In this document: positions 1 to 8,467 of the stretch, one piece after another
Numbering within the stretch: the stretch's first letter is position 1
Layout of the letters: each line of letters opens with the position of its first letter
Origin: CAYMRB01 sp964392615
GTDB lineage: Bacteria > Planctomycetota > UBA8108
Assembly: GCA_964392615.1 (NCBI GenBank)
Contig: CAYMRB010000056.1
Location: forward strand, 1-31,912
Length of the DNA stretch: 31,912 bases
Direction: 5' to 3'
Notes under the pieces: model-generated
What the model saw: only the letters and a program-made list of their open reading frames with translations
The model's database searches: none
Told to the model about the DNA's origin: nothing
Made by a program: the position numbers and the translations under genes

Positions 1-774
1 CTTCGTCGCGAATCAATACACGCAGTCCCTTGTCCAAGCAACCGGGTGCGCTACATCGACGACTTCCGCCAGTCGTTCTGGGACTGCTGGGTCCGCGATC
101 CCTATCCCGTCCGGCCGACGGACGGCCTGATCGTCGACGCCGGCGCGAACATCGGCTGCTTCTCGATCTACGCCGCCGCGCGAGCGCCGGAGGCCAACAT
201 CGTGGCGCTGGAGCCGTCCGGCGCCAATTTCGCGCGCCTCGAGCGCAACGTCGAGCGCAATCGGCTCGGCGACCGGATCGCCGTCCGCCAGCTCGGCGAC
301 GCGGGTGCGACCGGTGAGCTGGAGCTCGACGTCGGACACGGCAGCCCGTTCCACTCGTCGTTCCTGGCGCAACGAGGCTTGCGCGCCGAGAAGACCGAGA
401 CGATCCGCGTTCTGTCCCTCGCAGACCTCCTCGCCCTGCTGGATGACGAGATGCCTGCGGCCGCCCCCGCGACCATCGACCTCCTGAAGATGGACTGCGA
501 GGGCGCCGAGATGGACTGCCTATTGCAGGCCGATCCGGCGAGCCTCGCCCGCGTCCGACGTCTCGTCGTCGAGTACCACGAGTGGGCCGGGTTCCGGTTC
601 GACGACGTACGCGAGCGCCTCGAAGCAGCGGGGTTCACACTCGCCGGCCACGAGCACTTCGAGTGTTTCCAAACGGGCTTGGCGGAGTTCCGATGCGCGG
701 CCGTTCCGTCCGAACGACGGCCTCAGGAAACCGTGCTCTCGGGCACGAAGCCGAGCTCGTGCAGCTGCGCGTGA
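1..774 (+). CDS. FkbM-family SAM-dependent methyltransferase, 5' end outside window
   Basis: Probable O-methyltransferase of the FkbM family (Rossmann fold, S-adenosylmethionine donor); the substrate cannot be told. The SAM-binding motif I reads IVDAGANIGCFS, followed by an acidic strand end (VALEPSG). The family's C-terminal block LLKMDCEGAEMDCLL is present near residues 146-160, counted from the GTG at 46. The frame is open from base 1 without a stop, and the usual N-terminal lead into motif I is short if GTG 46 is used, so the true start probably lies left of the window. The last 52 bp overlap the 3' end of the convergent receiver gene, so the C-terminal tail is read antisense to it. Family assignment is firm; partner and pathway are unknown. 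Confidence 0.85.
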   Translation, partial: LRRESIHAVPCPSNRVRYIDDFRQSFWDCWVRDPYPVRPTDGLIVDAGANIGCFSIYAAARAPEANIVALEPSGANFARLERNVERNRLGDRIAVRQLGDAGATGELELDVGHGSPFHSSFLAQRGLRAEKTETIRVLSLADLLALLDDEMPAAAPATIDLLKMDCEGAEMDCLLQADPASLARVRRLVVEYHEWAGFRFDDVRERLEAAGFTLAGHEHFECFQTGLAEFRCAAVPSERRPQETVLSGTKPSSCSCA

Positions 775-1133
775 ATCTTGGCTCGGTCGACGGGCTTGAC
801 GACGTAGCCCTCGCAGCCCGTTCGAAACGCGCCGAGCACGTTCTGCGCATCGCGTAGCGCGGTCACCATGATGACCTTCGTTCCGCGCGTACCCTGGAGA
901 CCGAGTCCATCCTCGAACTCGCGGATGCCGTGCAGCACCGCGTGACCGTCGACGTCCGGGAGCTGGATGTCGAGACAAATCAGGTCGAACGGCTCGCCGT
1001 CATTGTGAGCTTCCCGGAACATGTCCAGCGCCGCCGCACCGTCATCGGTCATGACGCACTCGCCATAACCCGTCAAGATCCGGTTCAGCACGACGCGACA
1101 AGTGTTGTCGTCTTCGACGATCAGAGCTCGCAT
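723..1133 (-). CDS. Stand-alone CheY-like response regulator receiver
   Basis: A single receiver (REC) domain of 136 residues with no output domain, so it should act by phosphorylation-dependent protein binding in the cytoplasm. All canonical residues are visible: acidic pair D8/D9, phospho-acceptor D55 (in CLDIQLPD), T91 (in MVTAL) and K113 (in VVKPV). The loop after D55 is slightly long (EFEDGLGLQGTRGTK), as in many planctomycete and delta-proteobacterial CheY-like proteins. No histidine kinase is adjacent; the nearest same-strand gene upstream is the S46 peptidase 125 bp away. The start ATG coincides with the classical 'RALIVEDD' first strand. It converges on, and overlaps, the methyltransferase gene. 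Confidence 0.93.
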   Translation of the reverse strand: MRALIVEDDNTCRVVLNRILTGYGECVMTDDGAAALDMFREAHNDGEPFDLICLDIQLPDVDGHAVLHGIREFEDGLGLQGTRGTKVIMVTALRDAQNVLGAFRTGCEGYVVKPVDRAKIHAQLHELGFVPESTVS

Positions 1134-1258
1134 AGACCGATGATCTCCGTGGTTGGACGCCCGAGTTCGCTTCAGAGATCGTCCGATCAGACGTCGGAGC
1201 TTCAGCGGCTTTCGCTTCGAAACGGCACACGCGAGCTCATCGAGAGCTGACTCCAGCG

Positions 1259-3337
1259 CTAGCGCGCCCCCAATTCTCGGACGAGCCGATCCAGCCCGTA
1301 GACCGATTGCAGCGCCTCGATGATCGCCTGCGCGTCCACGGAGACCGCGCGAGCCTTCTCCTCGGTGTAGACGATGTCGAGCACCAAGCCGTGGATGTTG
1401 CCGTCGAAGATCAGGCCGACGACCTCGCCGCGGCGGTTGATCACCGGGCTGCCGGAGTTGCCGCCGATAATGTCGGCGGTCGACACGAAGTTGAAGTGGA
1501 CGTCCCGCGAGGGCTTCGCCTTGCGCCAGGTCTCCGGCAACGCATACGGCTCCTTGTTGGCATGCGCCTTTCCGAGTCCGTAAGCGCCACCGATCGTCGT
1601 GAAGGCCGGGATGTCACGGCCGCCTTCCTCCCACCCCGCGACGACGCCGTAGGCGAGACGCAGTGTGAACGTCGCATCGGGGTAGACGCCGGTGCCCGTT
1701 GCCGCGAACGCCGCCTTGGAGATGTTCGAGTAGGACTGGGTCCTGACGCTCGTGACGAGATCCTCGAAGCGCTTGCGCGCGGCGCGGGCGTACGGGTCGA
1801 GGCTCTTGGCGAGCATGATCATCGCGTCGTCGGTGCTCTCGACCGCCTCGACGCCTCCTTCGACGAGCTCCTTGCGAGCCGCGACGTCGAGCAGGCGACT
1901 GTTCGATACGAGCTCGTGGGCGCGATCCGCCGGCGGCTTGCCCTGAAGCACGAGCTTCACCAGCGGATGCTCGGCCCCGAACTTCTCGGCGAACCAGGTC
2001 AGCGAGTCGGTGAGCTTCGCCTTCTCGAGATCCGGATCGATCGGAGCCGGCGAGTAGAGCCGACGCTTCACTGCGGGCAACGCGGTCTCGCGGAACTCCG
2101 GAAGCCGGTCGGCTGCGGGCTTGGTCTGCTCGGTCACGAGGCGATAGATCGTGCGCGCCTGGCCGAACAGCGTCGACCACATCGCCCGGCCTTGCTCGAG
2201 GAACGCATACTCGTCGCGATACTCCCGCGACGCGACGAGCGACGCGGTGATCGCCTCCCAATCCGCGAGAAACGCGCCGCAGCCCGGATGGGAGGCCGCG
2301 TACGCCTTCAGCGCCGCCTCTTCCTTGAGCTTCGCGGCGAGAATCGCAGGGTCCTGCATCCCGGCGAGGACGCCGCGCAGCGCCTTGCGCCCGTTCTGGA
2401 TGCCGAACAGATCGTCCTTCGCGACGCGGGCGCGCTCACCTCCGCGCAGCCCGAACTGCTGCAGCGCGATCTCGCGACGGTAGAGCAGCTCGAGATACGA
2501 CGGATACGCGACGTCGCGGAGATAGCGCAGGTGATCCACGGTGTTCAGACGCTGCGTACGCCCCGGGTGCCCCGAGACGAAAGTCAGGTCGCCCGCCGCG
2601 ACGCCATTCTTCGACCAACGCAGCCAGTGATCCATCTCGGCCGGCTTGCCGTCGTCGTAGAGGCGCACGAACGACACGTCCAGGCAGTGGCGCGGAAACT
2701 CGAAGTTGTCCGCATCGCCGCCGAAGAACGCGATCGCTGACTCGGGCGCGAAGACCATGCGCACGTCGTCGTACCGCTTGTAGCGGTACAGGTGATACTT
2801 GCCGCCGCGGTACAGCGTGACGACCTCGCTGTGATAGCCGGTCGAATCCTTCGACTCCTTCTCGATCGCGGCGCGCTCCACGCGGCGGGCGGCCTCGGCC
2901 GAACCGGCGTCCATCTCGGGTCGTACGGCGCCTTCGACGCGGTCCGTCACATCGACGATCTCCCACAGGATGTCGACATGCGTGTTCGGGCACCGGACCT
3001 CATCCGCGATCGTGCGCGCGAAAAAGCCGGCCTCGAGGTGGTTCCGCTCAGCCGTGCTCAGCTGGTGAAGACAGCTCGACACGACGTGGTGATTCGTCAT
3101 GACGAGGCCGCCCGACGACACGACCGAGCCGGAGCCGCCGGCCGAAATGCGCACCGACGACCGCATCACGTGAGTGGCCCACTCGTCGTCCGGACGGAAG
3201 CCGTACTTGGACGCGAGGTGTTCGGCAGGGAGCTGGTTGAAGAGCCACATGCCCTCGTCGGCACGCAGTGTGGCAGCCGAAGCCAAGACCAGGATCGATA
3301 GCGTGGACAGGACGCTTCGCGTCAAGACGGTGTTCAT
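1259..3337 (-). CDS. S46-family dipeptidyl-peptidase, secreted
   Basis: Periplasmic serine exopeptidase of family S46 (DPP7/DPP11 relatives), which releases dipeptides from peptide N-termini. At 692 residues it has the family's usual length. A signal peptide (about residues 1-26, ending LRADEG) precedes the conserved GMWLFNQLP start. The chymotrypsin-like triad is visible: His in TNHHVV (residues 83-84), Asp in the GDADNFEFPRH..D block near residue 220, and Ser in GGNSGSPVIN near residue 627. The block FDGNIHGL follows the serine; this region sets P1 preference in DPP7/DPP11, but the preference cannot be assigned here. A GAGGA ribosome-binding site sits 6 nt before ATG 3337. The TPM-domain gene ends 34 bp upstream on the same strand, so the two may be co-transcribed. 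Confidence 0.92.
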   Translation of the reverse strand: MNTVLTRSVLSTLSILVLASAATLRADEGMWLFNQLPAEHLASKYGFRPDDEWATHVMRSSVRISAGGSGSVVSSGGLVMTNHHVVSSCLHQLSTAERNHLEAGFFARTIADEVRCPNTHVDILWEIVDVTDRVEGAVRPEMDAGSAEAARRVERAAIEKESKDSTGYHSEVVTLYRGGKYHLYRYKRYDDVRMVFAPESAIAFFGGDADNFEFPRHCLDVSFVRLYDDGKPAEMDHWLRWSKNGVAAGDLTFVSGHPGRTQRLNTVDHLRYLRDVAYPSYLELLYRREIALQQFGLRGGERARVAKDDLFGIQNGRKALRGVLAGMQDPAILAAKLKEEAALKAYAASHPGCGAFLADWEAITASLVASREYRDEYAFLEQGRAMWSTLFGQARTIYRLVTEQTKPAADRLPEFRETALPAVKRRLYSPAPIDPDLEKAKLTDSLTWFAEKFGAEHPLVKLVLQGKPPADRAHELVSNSRLLDVAARKELVEGGVEAVESTDDAMIMLAKSLDPYARAARKRFEDLVTSVRTQSYSNISKAAFAATGTGVYPDATFTLRLAYGVVAGWEEGGRDIPAFTTIGGAYGLGKAHANKEPYALPETWRKAKPSRDVHFNFVSTADIIGGNSGSPVINRRGEVVGLIFDGNIHGLVLDIVYTEEKARAVSVDAQAIIEALQSVYGLDRLVRELGAR

Positions 3338-3371
3338 CTGGAGTCCTCTGTTCCTCTCGGTCGTCGACGGG

Positions 3372-4052
3372 TCAGTCGAGGAGGACGACCTCGTTGCGAA
3401 TGTCGTTTCCTTCGCCCTCTGCGGCGGGGAGGGCGACTTCGAGCAGCTTGCCGAGGAGATTGACAGCGCGGACCGACCCTCCGACCGTGCCGTCGCTGCG
3501 GATACCCGATTCGAGCTCCTCTCGCACCTCTTCGATGCTGCGGTCGCTGAGCTGGGCGCGAACGGCGTCGTCGACGAGAATGACGGCGCTGCGCTCGTAC
3601 AGCGACACGTAGATCAGCACGCCGCAGCTCTCGCTCGTGCGATGGACGCGGCGGTCGAAGAACACGGCCTTGGCGCGGGCGACGATCTCCTGGTCCATCT
3701 CGCGCCGGGGCGTGAAAAGCCGACGCAGCCAGTGGACGCGACTGGCGACCGCCGCACCGCCGATGAACCCGACCACCATGAGCACGGCGACCACCAGGAA
3801 GCCGAGGCGTACGTACGGTTCGTCGATCCAACTATCGCCCGCCGTCCCGACGCCCTGAACGAAGTACCACGCCAGCCCGGCAAGGATGATCGCGGTCCAC
3901 AATCCGACGATGTCCTCCGCGCGATCGTAGCGCCCGGACGACCGAGCGACGACGGGGAGAATCTCGGCCGAGGTGCGCTGCTCGGCCTCGGCGACCGCTC
4001 GATTGATACTCAGACACTGATCGGAATCGAGTAGAGAGGGCTTCTTGCTCAT
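3372..4052 (-). CDS. TPM (DUF477)-domain membrane protein
   Basis: A 226-residue membrane protein with a split TPM/TLP18.3-like domain. The N-terminal part reads INRAVAEAEQRTSAEILPVV. Two transmembrane helices follow (about residues 50-68 and 83-105). The cytoplasmic or periplasmic second half carries the typical block AKAVFFDRRVHRT followed by GVLIYVSLYERSAVILVDD. TPM domains occur in acid phosphatase-like and membrane quality-control proteins, but a specific function here is unknown. The frame is open much further upstream to 4793. ATG 4052 is chosen because homology begins there and the upstream translation overlaps the divergent gene at 4209 and is arginine-rich. It lies 34 bp upstream of the S46 peptidase gene. 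Confidence 0.82.
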   Translation of the reverse strand: MSKKPSLLDSDQCLSINRAVAEAEQRTSAEILPVVARSSGRYDRAEDIVGLWTAIILAGLAWYFVQGVGTAGDSWIDEPYVRLGFLVVAVLMVVGFIGGAAVASRVHWLRRLFTPRREMDQEIVARAKAVFFDRRVHRTSESCGVLIYVSLYERSAVILVDDAVRAQLSDRSIEEVREELESGIRSDGTVGGSVRAVNLLGKLLEVALPAAEGEGNDIRNEVVLLD

Positions 4053-4208
4053 CGTCGTCTCGTCACTCGACCATCGCCTCGTTCGGGGGGGTCTGCTACT
4101 GGAGCCTGCCCGGCATGATACGCGTGGAGTCGGGACAAATCCACGACGCGCGACGGCGTGGAAAGGGACTGAGGCGGAGGCGGGGCCGGGCCGTAGGATG
4201 GCGCTCAC

Positions 4209-5030
4209 ATGAACGAGCCACCTCCCCCACCGCCGCGCTTCTTGGCCGTCCTGGGCGCGAGCAACGTCTGGCTCGCGCTGCCGCAGATCGTCGATCATGT
4301 CGCGGCGCGCGGCGGCGACTGCGATCTGTGGGTCGCGGGCGGTCCGGGGCGCTCCTGGGGCACGGAAGCCGGCGTCGCGGGAATCACGTGGCGCGGCCTG
4401 TCGCGCTGCGGGCTCGTCGCCGATCTCGAGCGCCGCATGGAGGCTGCCGGCGCGACGTCCGGCGGCGCCGTCCTGGCCGACATCGGCAACGACATACCGT
4501 ACGGCCACAGCGTCGACGACATTCTCGGTTGGGTGACGACGGCCGTCCGCGACGCCCGCTCCGCCGGTCTGCGCGTCGCGGTCGCCGGCCTGCCCGTCGC
4601 CGCACTCGACGCGCTGCCGCGCTGGCGATTCGAGATCGTGCGCCGGATCCTCTTTCCGTTTCGTGCGCTGCGTCTCTCCGACGCACAGCGCGAGGTCCAC
4701 GCACTCGAGACCGCGCTGCGTGCGCTCTGCGCGGCCGAGAACGTCGAGTTCCTGCCGACGTCGCCGCATTGGTACGGGATCGATCCGATCCACATACGCT
4801 CGCGCCTGCGCCGCGAGGTATTCGGCGCATGGATCGACCGCGTCATCGATATCGACACGAATCCGGCCGACGCGTCGCTACCCGACTCGCACCCTGCCCG
4901 ACGGCGACGGCTGACCTCGATTCGCCTGCGATGGCAGCCGACGGCGTGCGCCCGGATCTTCGGCGCCCGTCGCCGGCGCGAGCCGGCCGCCATCGAGGCC
5001 GCGCCCGGAGTGAATCTTCACTTGCGTTGA
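4209..5030 (+). CDS. SGNH/GDSL-like hydrolase-fold protein
   Basis: A 273-residue cytosolic protein (no signal peptide) with the landmarks of an SGNH hydrolase. The first strand gives LGASNVW, with Ser in the nucleophile-loop position. Later come DIGNDIPYG, matching the Gly/Asn oxyanion block, and WYGIDPIHI, which supplies a DxxH pair like SGNH block V. If the assignment is right it is an esterase or acyl-hydrolase of unknown substrate. The C-terminal 50 residues are arginine-rich and not part of the fold. The N-terminus carries a proline run. It is divergent from the TPM gene (156-bp gap), with no clear partner downstream before a separate promoter at 5057. The fold assignment is motif-based and moderately sure. 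Confidence 0.6.
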   Translation: MNEPPPPPPRFLAVLGASNVWLALPQIVDHVAARGGDCDLWVAGGPGRSWGTEAGVAGITWRGLSRCGLVADLERRMEAAGATSGGAVLADIGNDIPYGHSVDDILGWVTTAVRDARSAGLRVAVAGLPVAALDALPRWRFEIVRRILFPFRALRLSDAQREVHALETALRALCAAENVEFLPTSPHWYGIDPIHIRSRLRREVFGAWIDRVIDIDTNPADASLPDSHPARRRRLTSIRLRWQPTACARIFGARRRREPAAIEAAPGVNLHLR

Positions 5031-5056
5031 AGGCGCGCACCGACAGCGATGAACCA

Positions 5057-5086
5057 TTGGCGGTGCGACGTGTGTGAAGCTACACT
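5057..5086 (+). promoter_or_regulatory. Candidate sigma-70-type promoter of the phosphatase-ceramidase gene
   Basis: TTGGCG at 5057-5062 and TACACT at 5081-5086 are separated by 18 bp. They sit 48 bp before the start codon of the fusion lipoprotein gene. A strong Shine-Dalgarno sequence (AAGGAGGTG, 5119-5127) follows 7-8 nt before ATG 5134. The boxes are inferred by eye only. Confidence 0.45.
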
Positions 5087-5133
5087 CCGCGACGGAACCG
5101 GAACGCTCTCGGACCGAGAAGGAGGTGAAGTCC

Positions 5134-8013
5134 ATGCGTCAAGCCGTACGCGTAGCCCGCGTCATTGCCGGCGTCGCGTTCGCGCTTCTCACCGCGTCGT
5201 GCCACGTCCTGGTGCAGCAGCCCATCGACGTCACGCCGGCGTCGCCGGAGATCGAGCGACTGAGCACCGTAGGCCGGCTGTCGTTCCTCCTCGAGAACGT
5301 CGGCGAGGTCGAGCCCGGTTTCCTGTACCGTTCCGGCGCGGCGACCCGGCCGCTTCTGGACTACCTCGCGCGCGAGCATGGCGTGCGTTGGATCGTCAAC
5401 CTGCGCGCTCGCCATGATCCGATGGAGGAGGAGTTCGTCGCCGAACACGATGGGCGCGTCGTCTATCTGCGCATGTCCGCCGATCGTCCGCCACGGCCGC
5501 GTCAGATTCTCGAGCTGATCCGTCTGACTCGAACGGCGCGCGAGGAGGGCGGCGCGATCCTGATGCACTGCCGCGCGGGCGCCGATCGCACGAGCTCGAT
5601 GGTCGCGATCTGGCGCATGCTGTTTCAGGGCGTGACCGACCGCGACGCGCTGCTCGGCGAGACGCGCGTCCACTATCACATCCCTCTGGCGCACCCCGCG
5701 GTCCACCGTACGATCGAGCTCTTCCGCCCGGAGCTGTTCGCGCCGTTCGTGGAGGAACCTGCGCGCATCGACGACGAAGCCGCCGTCGCGGATCTCGAGT
5801 CGCGCTACTTCGCGCTCTACCCGCTCCTCTCCGGGCATGACCGGGTGACCCGAGGCTCATTGCGCGCCGGCGTCGCGAAGGTCCCTCTCGTGTCGACCGA
5901 CGCCGGGCCGGTGCAGATGGCGACGAACGGCCCGAACCCGGGCCTGTCGACCGGCATTCGCGAGCCGGTCTACGCGCGCGCGATCGTCCTCGACAACGAC
6001 GCGACCCGCATCGCGATCGTGTCGTGCGATCTTCTCATCGCCGACCTGCGACTTCGCGAGGAGGTGAGGGCGCGACTCGCGGCGCGCGGGCTCGCGGTCG
6101 ACGACATCCTGCTCGCGACGACGCACGCACACACGAGCCTCGGAGCCTACAAGGAGCACGCGGCGTTCGAGTTCTACATTCTCGGTCCGTGGGATCCGGC
6201 AGCTTTCGAACGCCTCGCGGGCATCATCACCGAGTCCGTCGCCCGCGCCGTCGACGATCTGCGCGCCGCCCGCCTCGGTGCCGGGCGCGCCTTCGCACCA
6301 GGGCTCGCATCGAATCGACGCATCGGTACGACGGTCGACGACGAGGTCGGTATCGTCCGCATCACGGACGTCGACGGAAAGCCCCTGGCGGCGATCGTCA
6401 ACTTCGCGGGGCACCCGATTCTCGAACCCGACGACGGCCTCATCTCTCCGGACTACCCGGGACTCCTGTCGCGTCACCTCGACGAGACGCACGGCTTCGG
6501 CCTCTTCCTGTCGGGCGCGCTCGGCGACCTCAACGCGCACCCTCGCGGCAAGCCTGGGACGTGGATCACCGCGGGAGCAGCCGCGGCGGTTGCCGATGCG
6601 CTCGCCGCAGAGATCGACACCGCGATCGAGACCATCCCGACGTCACGCGAGATCGATCTCGCGTCGATGACCACTTGGGTCGATTTGCCGCCGGCGGACA
6701 TACCGTGGATCCCGGACCTCTTGGTTCCCCACGAGTGGCCGCTGCTCGCGGCCATCGGCTGGCGCGAGCGCTTCCCGCTGCAGACGATTCGCATGGGCGA
6801 CGTCGCCCTGATTGCCACGTCGAGCGAGCTCGGATGTCGGCCCGGGTTACAGATCAAGCGCCGCAGTCCGGCACCGTATCCGTTCGTCGTCGTGCACGCG
6901 AACGACTACTCCGGCTACGCTCTCGCCGGCGTGCAGCACGCGAAGAGCAAGATCGATCCGTCGTCTACGGTCGCGCTGAACGGCGCGCAGCATGCGCGCT
7001 CGGTGGTCGAAGCGGCATGCGATCACCTCGCGGCGTTCTGGGGCGAGCGACTCGACCCCGATGCGGAGCTGCTGTCGCCGGCCGCGCGACGACGTCTCGA
7101 GCAGTCCGTTGACGAAGGGCTTCGAACGCGAGGGCGAGACGACGCGGAGCGCCGGGCTCTCGAGCACGACCTGCGCATCACCGAGGAGGCCGACTGCCTG
7201 GCGCACGCTGACGAGACGCTGCCGCAAGGACGCGCACCGATCGACGCGATCGGCAGCCCGCTCCCCGATCGCGTTCGCCTCGCGCTGACGGGCGCGTATC
7301 TCGACGACGTTCGCGGCGGCAACCGAATCGACGGGCGCGTTCGCGATGTCGACGTGCAGCTCGCGATCGTGGGGCCGGCCTCCGTGCGCCTCGACCTCGC
7401 CGCTGGCTATCGCCGTTCCGATTGGAGCGCAGCGGGCTCGGAAGGACGCGACGAGGGCTCGAAGGACGTGGCGGTCGGCGTGGAACGACCGTTCCTGCTC
7501 GCGTCGAGCGAGGCGAGCGGCACGGCGCTGCGGCTCGTACCGCGTCTCGAGTTGACCGCGCCCACCGGCGACGCGGAAGGGAGCGCTCCGTTCGCGTTCT
7601 CGGCCGGTGCGGGCGTGTGGCGACCCGCTGGCGGCGCCGCGCTCGATCTCACGTGGCGGACGTATCGCACGTTGCGAATCGAAGGGCTGTTCACGTCGTC
7701 GATCGAGCGCCACGAGGGGCGGCGGCCGGGAGATCGGCTCGACACGACAGTACGCTGGACCGAGCGCCACGGCTGCTTGTCGCTCTCGATCGGCTGGCGA
7801 ACGACATGGCAGCTGGCGGATCGACGCTCCGGAGGGCGCCTGGCAGTCGACGTCGACGAGCCCAGCTTCGCGTCGTGGCTCGAGCCGGGACTCTCGCTCC
7901 ACCTGTGCGACCACGCCGAGATCTTCGCCGCGGCGATGGTGCCGCTCGGTCACAGTGGCAGCGGCGCGCTACCGGGCGGCGGCGTGCTCTTCGGCTTCGT
8001 CACCGGGATCTGA
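5134..8013 (+). CDS. Lipoprotein fusing a dual-specificity phosphatase, a neutral-ceramidase-like domain and a beta-barrel-like tail
   Basis: A 959-residue exported protein. ATG 5134 is chosen for its near-perfect ribosome-binding site; the frame is open to 5074. The signal peptide ends in a lipobox (LTASC). Residues ~30-205 resemble DSP/Siw14-type tyrosine phosphatases, with the P-loop HCRAGADRTS (Cys146, Arg152). Residues ~240-640 resemble the neutral/alkaline ceramidase N-terminal domain: TTHAHTS (His331, His333), NFAGHPI (His427) and FLSGALGDLNAHP fit its zinc-site blocks. After a charged linker, residues ~710-959 show alternating hydrophobic/polar strands with aromatic belts, suggesting an outer-membrane beta-barrel-like region; no terminal Phe is present. 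The two enzymatic domains could act on phospho- and sphingolipid-like substrates at the envelope, but that is inference. The barrel call is the least certain part. Confidence 0.8.
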   Translation: MRQAVRVARVIAGVAFALLTASCHVLVQQPIDVTPASPEIERLSTVGRLSFLLENVGEVEPGFLYRSGAATRPLLDYLAREHGVRWIVNLRARHDPMEEEFVAEHDGRVVYLRMSADRPPRPRQILELIRLTRTAREEGGAILMHCRAGADRTSSMVAIWRMLFQGVTDRDALLGETRVHYHIPLAHPAVHRTIELFRPELFAPFVEEPARIDDEAAVADLESRYFALYPLLSGHDRVTRGSLRAGVAKVPLVSTDAGPVQMATNGPNPGLSTGIREPVYARAIVLDNDATRIAIVSCDLLIADLRLREEVRARLAARGLAVDDILLATTHAHTSLGAYKEHAAFEFYILGPWDPAAFERLAGIITESVARAVDDLRAARLGAGRAFAPGLASNRRIGTTVDDEVGIVRITDVDGKPLAAIVNFAGHPILEPDDGLISPDYPGLLSRHLDETHGFGLFLSGALGDLNAHPRGKPGTWITAGAAAAVADALAAEIDTAIETIPTSREIDLASMTTWVDLPPADIPWIPDLLVPHEWPLLAAIGWRERFPLQTIRMGDVALIATSSELGCRPGLQIKRRSPAPYPFVVVHANDYSGYALAGVQHAKSKIDPSSTVALNGAQHARSVVEAACDHLAAFWGERLDPDAELLSPAARRRLEQSVDEGLRTRGRDDAERRALEHDLRITEEADCLAHADETLPQGRAPIDAIGSPLPDRVRLALTGAYLDDVRGGNRIDGRVRDVDVQLAIVGPASVRLDLAAGYRRSDWSAAGSEGRDEGSKDVAVGVERPFLLASSEASGTALRLVPRLELTAPTGDAEGSAPFAFSAGAGVWRPAGGAALDLTWRTYRTLRIEGLFTSSIERHEGRRPGDRLDTTVRWTERHGCLSLSIGWRTTWQLADRRSGGRLAVDVDEPSFASWLEPGLSLHLCDHAEIFAAAMVPLGHSGSGALPGGGVLFGFVTGI

Positions 8014-8032
8014 ACTCGCCCGCGAGTGCAGC

Positions 8033-8326
8033 TCAGTGGCGAACCTCGGAGTGGCTCGGCCCCGCTGCCTGGCCCGAGCGCAGAGCGCGCGCGGAGATCC
8101 GTTTCCTGAACAGCACGCGAATGCCGCAGCCGGCAGCTGCTCCGACGATCGCACCGAAGACCGCGCCGGCGGCGCAGGACGCGATTGTATCGATCGGGCT
8201 CAACCCCTGATCGATAGAGCTCGAGCACATCCACTCACCGACTATGACGGCGACGACAATCGCCGGCACGACAATCACCATCACGCCGATGGCGGATCCC
8301 CACGACGTGTTCCCGCGATTGGACAT
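8033..8326 (-). CDS. Small two-helix membrane protein, function unknown
   Basis: A 97-residue hypothetical protein with two hydrophobic segments. The first is about residues 11-32 (valine/isoleucine-rich). The second is about residues 46-68 (glycine/alanine-rich, AGAVFGAIVGAAAG, resembling a glycine-zipper), followed by a positively charged tail. ATG 8326 is chosen because the open frame upstream of it is arginine-rich and does not look coding. No clear ribosome-binding site is visible. It converges on the phosphatase-ceramidase gene, with 19 bp between the stop codons. I do not recognise a family. Confidence 0.5.
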   Translation of the reverse strand: MSNRGNTSWGSAIGVMVIVVPAIVVAVIVGEWMCSSSIDQGLSPIDTIASCAAGAVFGAIVGAAAGCGIRVLFRKRISARALRSGQAAGPSHSEVRH

Positions 8327-8362
8327 CGTTCTGGCACCGGGTTTCGAGACTTCAGACCCGTA

Positions 8363-8384
8363 CTCACGGAGCCCGTGCCGTGAG
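8363..8384. terminator. Hairpin between the HisA-like gene and the small membrane gene
   Basis: A perfect 7-bp inverted repeat, CTCACGG / CCGTGAG, with an 8-nt loop, in the 141-bp gap. It lies 84 bp after the HisA-like stop on the minus strand. No T-tract follows, so it is either a weak terminator or a leader hairpin of the small membrane gene. Confidence 0.3.
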
Positions 8385-8467
8385 ACACAACTACGAGGAT
8401 ACCGCCTGACAGCCCCACGGCGTGCCCGGAAACCCGCCACGAACGATACCCTGACTCGTCTCGCACT

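Noticed and set aside
1307..2740. 477-codon plus-strand open frame
   Set aside because: Antisense to the S46 peptidase gene with its full triad; no independent motif or ribosome-binding site.
4053..4793. Upstream extension of the TPM-domain gene
   Set aside because: The frame is open, but the translation is arginine-rich, covers the divergent SGNH-like gene in antisense, and homology starts at ATG 4052.
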